From contig NZ_CP044016.1 in the NCBI RefSeq assembly GCF_004337365.2, positions 496,001 through 560,000 of the forward strand: a stretch of 64,000 nt of DNA. The letters are read 5' to 3'. The DNA comes from Rhizosphaericola mali. GTDB taxonomy: Bacteria; Bacteroidota; Bacteroidia; Chitinophagales; Chitinophagaceae. The position numbers and the translations under genes are program-made. A model generated the notes under the pieces. The model did not search any database and was not told where the DNA came from. It was given only the letters and a program-made list of their open reading frames with translations. Below are positions 61,078 through 64,000 of the stretch, in pieces (position 1 is the first letter of the stretch; each line of letters begins with the position of its first letter).

Positions 61078-62253
61078 ATGTTTGAAGAATTTGGTTCTCG
61101 CCAGACAAAAGCCATCCGTACACAAGTTGAGCGTTCTGGTAAAAGGGAACATTCCGTTCCTGTGTATTTGAGTAGTAGTTTTACTTTTCCTGATGCAGAA
61201 GAGATGCGTGCCGCATTTGCGGATGAAAATGACGATTATATTTATAGTCGCTATGGTAATCCAAGTGTGGATGAGTTTGCCGAAAAAATGGCAATGATGG
61301 AAGGTGCAGAAGCAGGATTTGCGGTAGCAAGTGGTATGGCGGCAATTGCTGCGCCAATGTTTGCTTTGTTGAAAGCGGGAGATCATATTTTATGTTCAAG
61401 TTCTATTTTTGGAGGTACGACAACTGTCGTAACCAAGTTTTTGGAAAAGTTCAATGTAGAGCATACGATGGTGCCTGCCGGCAATGTTGACGTTTGGGAA
61501 AAAGAAATTAAACCCAATACCAAAATGGTATTTTTGGAAACACCTACTAATCCTCAATTAGAAATAATTGATTTGGAAAAAGTTGGACAGATAGCTAAAA
61601 AACACAATTTATTATATTTTGTAGATAATTGTTTTGCTACGCCTATTTTACAAAATCCGATTGAATTTGGTGCTGATTTGGTAACACATTCCGCAACTAA
61701 ATGGATTGATGGACAAGGTCGTGTTTTGGGTGGTGTTGTTGTAGGAAAGAAAGAATTAATCCACGAAGTGTATTTATTCTGCCGCAATTTCGGTCCGACT
61801 TTATCTCCATTTAACGCTTGGGTTTTGAGTAAAAGTTTGGAAACTCTAGAGTTGAGAATGGAACGTCATTGTTCTAATGCATTGAAATTAGCGCAAGCAT
61901 TGGAAAAAAATCCTCACGTTGAAAAAGTAATTTATCCAGGATTACCAAGTCATCCACAATATGAAATAGCTAAAAAGCAAATGCGCGCTGGTGGCGGTAT
62001 TGTCGCTTTCGAAGCAAAAGGCGGCGTTGAAGCCGGTCGTAAATTTATGGATTCTTTGCAAATATTGTCTTTGACTCCTAATTTGGGAGATTCAAGAAGT
62101 ATTGCATCGCATCCAGCAAGTACAACTCATAGCAAAGTACCTGAAGATATACGTCTTGCGACGGGCATCACGCCAGGGCTGATTAGGATATCTGTTGGTT
62201 TGGAATTTATCGATGATATTATCGGAGATATTGAACAAGCATTAAATAAATAA
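61078..62253 (+). CDS. metZ: O-succinylhomoserine sulfhydrylase / Cys-Met metabolism PLP enzyme
   Basis: A 391-residue Cys/Met metabolism PLP enzyme. YSRYGNPSVDEFAEKMAMMEG, ASGMAAIAAP, SSSIFGGTTTVVTKFL, FVDNCFATPILQNPI (PLP Asp), and HSATKWIDGQGRVLGG (PLP Lys) are family hallmarks, with ASTTHSKVPED near the end. It sits closest to MetZ/O-succinylhomoserine sulfhydrylase in its sequence pattern, but cystathionine gamma-synthase or homocysteine synthase cannot be excluded. A terminator follows. Confidence 0.88.
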   Translation: MFEEFGSRQTKAIRTQVERSGKREHSVPVYLSSSFTFPDAEEMRAAFADENDDYIYSRYGNPSVDEFAEKMAMMEGAEAGFAVASGMAAIAAPMFALLKAGDHILCSSSIFGGTTTVVTKFLEKFNVEHTMVPAGNVDVWEKEIKPNTKMVFLETPTNPQLEIIDLEKVGQIAKKHNLLYFVDNCFATPILQNPIEFGADLVTHSATKWIDGQGRVLGGVVVGKKELIHEVYLFCRNFGPTLSPFNAWVLSKSLETLELRMERHCSNALKLAQALEKNPHVEKVIYPGLPSHPQYEIAKKQMRAGGGIVAFEAKGGVEAGRKFMDSLQILSLTPNLGDSRSIASHPASTTHSKVPEDIRLATGITPGLIRISVGLEFIDDIIGDIEQALNK

Positions 62254-62256
62254 GTT

Positions 62257-62297
62257 AAATGGGTAAATATTTTCAAAATATTTGCCCATTTTTTTTA
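62257..62297 (+). terminator. Terminator after metZ
   Basis: A 17-bp stem AAATGGGTAAATATTTT with AAAATATTTGCCCATTT, one G-U pair, and then TTTTT. Confidence 0.85.
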
Positions 62298-62320
62298 ATA
62301 TGAAACAAAGCAAAAGATAC

Positions 62321-62328
62321 TATCTTTG
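62321..62328 (+). promoter_or_regulatory. -7 box (TATCTTTG) for the aspartate aminotransferase
   Basis: TATCTTTG, 30 bp before the ATG at 62359. It overlaps the earliest possible start at 62326. Confidence 0.5.
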
Positions 62329-62358
62329 TTTTCCAATTTTTTAATAAATAAAGCTTTT

Positions 62359-63549
62359 ATGGCACTTTCTTCATTTTTGAATCGTTTTGAGGAGCCGGCA
62401 ACATTGAAAATGGCTCAGATGGGTCGCGATCTTAGCGCGAAAGGTATTGAAGTAATTAACTTGAGTTTGGGTGAACCAGATTTTGATACACCTCAACATA
62501 TAAAGGATGCTGCAATAAAGGCTATTAATGAAAATTATAGCCACTACACGCCAGTCGCAGGTTATTTGGATGCAAGACAAGCGGCTTGCACAAAATTGAA
62601 AAGAGATAATAATTTAGATTATACAGCGGATCAGATCGTTTATTCTACAGGTGCAAAACAATGTTTATTAAATGCATTGTTAGCCATTGTGGATGATGGG
62701 GAAGAGGTAGTAATTCCAACTCCTTATTGGGTGACATATTCCGAACAAGTAAAAATTGCTCGCGGAGAAGTTGTTTTAGTAAGAACTACTGCTGAAAATG
62801 GATTTAAAATCACTCCAGCAGAATTAGAAGCAGCAATTACTTCCAAAACAAAAGCATTTATGTTTTCTTCTCCATGTAATCCTTCTGGTGCGGTGTATAG
62901 CAAAGAAGAATTAGCTGGATTGGCAGAAGTTTTTAGAAAATATCCGGACGTGTATATTATTTCTGATGAGATTTATGAATATATCAATTTCGTTGGTGCG
63001 CACGAAAGTATTGCACAATTTGAAGATTTGAAAGATAGGATTATCTTAATTAATGGTTTGAGTAAAGGTTTTGCTATGACAGGTTGGAGAGTTGGATTTA
63101 CCGCTTCCAATACAGAATTGGCAAAAGCAATGATCAAAATTCAAGGTCAATTTACAAGTGCTACGAACTCAGTTGCACAAAAAGCTGCGGTAGCTGCGTT
63201 CACAGGTGATATTAGTTCTTCTAAAGCCATGACTGCAGAATTTGCAAAAAGACGTACACGTGTATTGGAATTGATTAAAGAAATTCCAGGATTGAAATGT
63301 TTTGCTCCAGAAGGTGCGTTCTACGTTTTTCCTGATGTATCTTCTTATTTTGGAAAATCTGATGGAACTACAATGATTAAAAATGCAGAAGATATGACCT
63401 TATATCTTTTGAATACTGCACATGTTTCTTCTGTTGATGGTGCTGCATTTGGCGAACCACTTTGCGTTAGATTTTCTTTCGCTGCAAGTATGGAAAATAT
63501 CGAAAAAGCTTGGAAGCAAGTAAAAGAAGCCTTGGCTAATTTGAGTTAG
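62359..63549 (+). CDS. Aspartate aminotransferase (class I/II)
   Basis: About 396 residues. SLGEPDFDTPQHIKDAA near the start, FSSPCNPSGAVYSKEEL (N-P motif), YIISDEIYEYINFVG (PLP Asp) and INGLSKGFAMTGWRVGFTAS (PLP Lys) match the Ib aspartate aminotransferases, close to AspC/AatA of Thermus-like type. It interconverts aspartate and oxaloacetate, feeding the thr/lys/met genes in this window. The ATG at 62359 is preferred over 62326, which lies in the promoter box. Confidence 0.9.
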   Translation: MALSSFLNRFEEPATLKMAQMGRDLSAKGIEVINLSLGEPDFDTPQHIKDAAIKAINENYSHYTPVAGYLDARQAACTKLKRDNNLDYTADQIVYSTGAKQCLLNALLAIVDDGEEVVIPTPYWVTYSEQVKIARGEVVLVRTTAENGFKITPAELEAAITSKTKAFMFSSPCNPSGAVYSKEELAGLAEVFRKYPDVYIISDEIYEYINFVGAHESIAQFEDLKDRIILINGLSKGFAMTGWRVGFTASNTELAKAMIKIQGQFTSATNSVAQKAAVAAFTGDISSSKAMTAEFAKRRTRVLELIKEIPGLKCFAPEGAFYVFPDVSSYFGKSDGTTMIKNAEDMTLYLLNTAHVSSVDGAAFGEPLCVRFSFAASMENIEKAWKQVKEALANLS

Positions 63550-63567
63550 TTGAAAATAATTTCCTAT

Positions 63568-63605
63568 AAAAAAGCAGATTTTTCAATTGAAAAATCTGCT
63601 TTTTT
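63568..63605. terminator. Bidirectional terminator
   Basis: A 19-bp perfect palindrome, AAAAAAGCAGATTTTTCAA and its complement, between the converging aminotransferase and the 63607-63888 membrane gene. Confidence 0.9.
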
Positions 63606-63606
63606 A

Positions 63607-63888
63607 TTAATTCAAATGTTTTATGAATCGGACGAAAATATAGGAAGCTACCACAAATACAATGTAAATATTTACCACATTATTATACTTCATATAAAAC
63701 TTTCTGGTAGAACTAGATATTGCATTGATTGAAGGTTTATTATACCATTTAAAAAAAGAAAAGCCAAATGCAACAAAATCTAACTTACGGTATCGATAAA
63801 ACAAAATGAATTTAACCACTATTGCAATAATTGCAAAAATGATTAAAAAATTAATGGTGCCATTTAAAATTAGGAACACAGTCTCCAT
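63607..63888 (-). CDS. Small membrane protein of unknown function
   Basis: A 93-residue protein with two hydrophobic helices (METVFLILNGTINFLIIFAI..., and NIYIVFVVASYIFVRFI near the end) separated by a basic/aromatic loop. No known family. Support for a real gene: an ATG at 63888, a TAGCTTTG -7 box at 63939-63946 and a strong terminator directly at its stop. It does not share codon content with shadow frames because it lies outside other genes. Confidence 0.6.
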   Translation of the reverse strand: METVFLILNGTINFLIIFAIIAIVVKFILFYRYRKLDFVAFGFSFFKWYNKPSINAISSSTRKFYMKYNNVVNIYIVFVVASYIFVRFIKHLN

Positions 63889-63938
63889 AACTTAAAGTGT
63901 GTAATAGGTTTTTAGTGTAATAACGAGATTGATTGGTT

Positions 63939-63946
63939 CAAAGCTA
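63939..63946 (-). promoter_or_regulatory. -7 box (TAGCTTTG) for the small membrane protein
   Basis: TAGCTTTG on the minus strand, 50 bp before the ATG at 63888. No -33 at normal spacing. Confidence 0.4.
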
Positions 63947-63989
63947 AGATATTTTCTTTGTATAAAATGAAAGCGAATAACTGTTTTTA

Positions 63990-63997
63990 TATCTTTG
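63990..63997 (+). promoter_or_regulatory. -7 box (TATCTTTG) at the window end
   Basis: A TATCTTTG box pointing out of the window, probably for the next plus-strand gene. Confidence 0.4.
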
Positions 63998-64000
63998 CCA

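Noticed and set aside
63550-63732. 60-codon plus-strand frame after the aminotransferase
   Set aside because: It overlaps the strong bidirectional terminator and the real minus-strand membrane gene.

Overview
The window is AT-rich chromosomal DNA from a member of the Bacteroidota, most likely the Chitinophagia/Chitinophagaceae (inferred). Four things point there. Several genes are preceded by TTTG / TAnnTTTG (-33/-7) promoter elements, and Shine-Dalgarno sequences are generally absent. A tiny ribosomal protein THX gene is present. The housekeeping repertoire fits: a fused ThrA, MetZ, a YejK/NdpA homologue, DUF6600 and DUF4286 proteins, SprB-less surface lipoproteins and 8-stranded barrel-like outer membrane proteins. 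No phage, insertion sequence, CRISPR array, rRNA or tRNA was seen. Nearly all of the window is ordinary core genome with dense, short operons separated by clean hairpin terminators.

Layout. 1-4.5 kb: the end of a PepSY membrane protein, a radical SAM protein, a divergent HxlR regulator/hydrolase pair and an isoaspartyl peptidase. 4.7-10.5 kb (minus): one operon with an NtrC-like regulator, miaA, waaA (Kdo transferase), an APC transporter and the heptose-7-phosphate kinase, so partly LPS core synthesis. 10.6-14.8 kb: aconitase and an S41 lipoprotein protease. 14.8-17.4 kb (minus): a UbiA-like / methyltransferase / LuxE-like trio of unknown product. 17.5-24.2 kb: ssb, an outer membrane protein, mnmA, LOG, exonuclease III, DUF4286, HU, THX, an esterase and a methyltransferase. 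24.2-31.4 kb: an outer membrane protein, dapD, sua5-nnr, a sphingomyelin-synthase-like PAP2 protein, and a DnaQ-like exonuclease next to a cNMP/CBS/DUF294 protein. 31.5-36.5 kb: the threonine operon thrA-thrB-thrC behind a Thr/Ile-rich leader peptide. 36.5-43 kb: an ABC transporter pair, a secreted class II cyclic-nucleotide phosphodiesterase, a small lipoprotein, the nucleoid-associated protein, mtgA and kdsB. 43-50.5 kb: a plug-like secreted protein, an aminotransferase, a CpsB-type phosphatase, a DUF6600 Asn-rich protein, an amino acid permease and ychF. 50.7-64 kb: an LTA-synthase-like protein, ypdA, topB, a PLP decarboxylase, a lipoprotein, an SDR/HxlR pair, OsmC, metZ and an aspartate aminotransferase.

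Genes that work together: waaA, the heptose kinase and kdsB serve LPS inner core; thrABC, dapD, metZ and the aspartate aminotransferase form much of the aspartate family of amino acid synthesis; miaA, mnmA and sua5 modify tRNA; ypdA and osmC suggest thiol/peroxide homeostasis. The most interesting signals are the thr leader peptide whose stop codon lies in the loop of a terminator-like hairpin, two HxlR regulators with the same type of operator, an NtrC-like activator lacking a DNA-binding domain, a promoter placed so close to a start codon that the mRNA should be leaderless, a degenerate UbiA/methyltransferase/LuxE cluster, and a 146-bp non-coding element with terminal inverted repeats. I did not find a clear large undescribed defence or mobile system.
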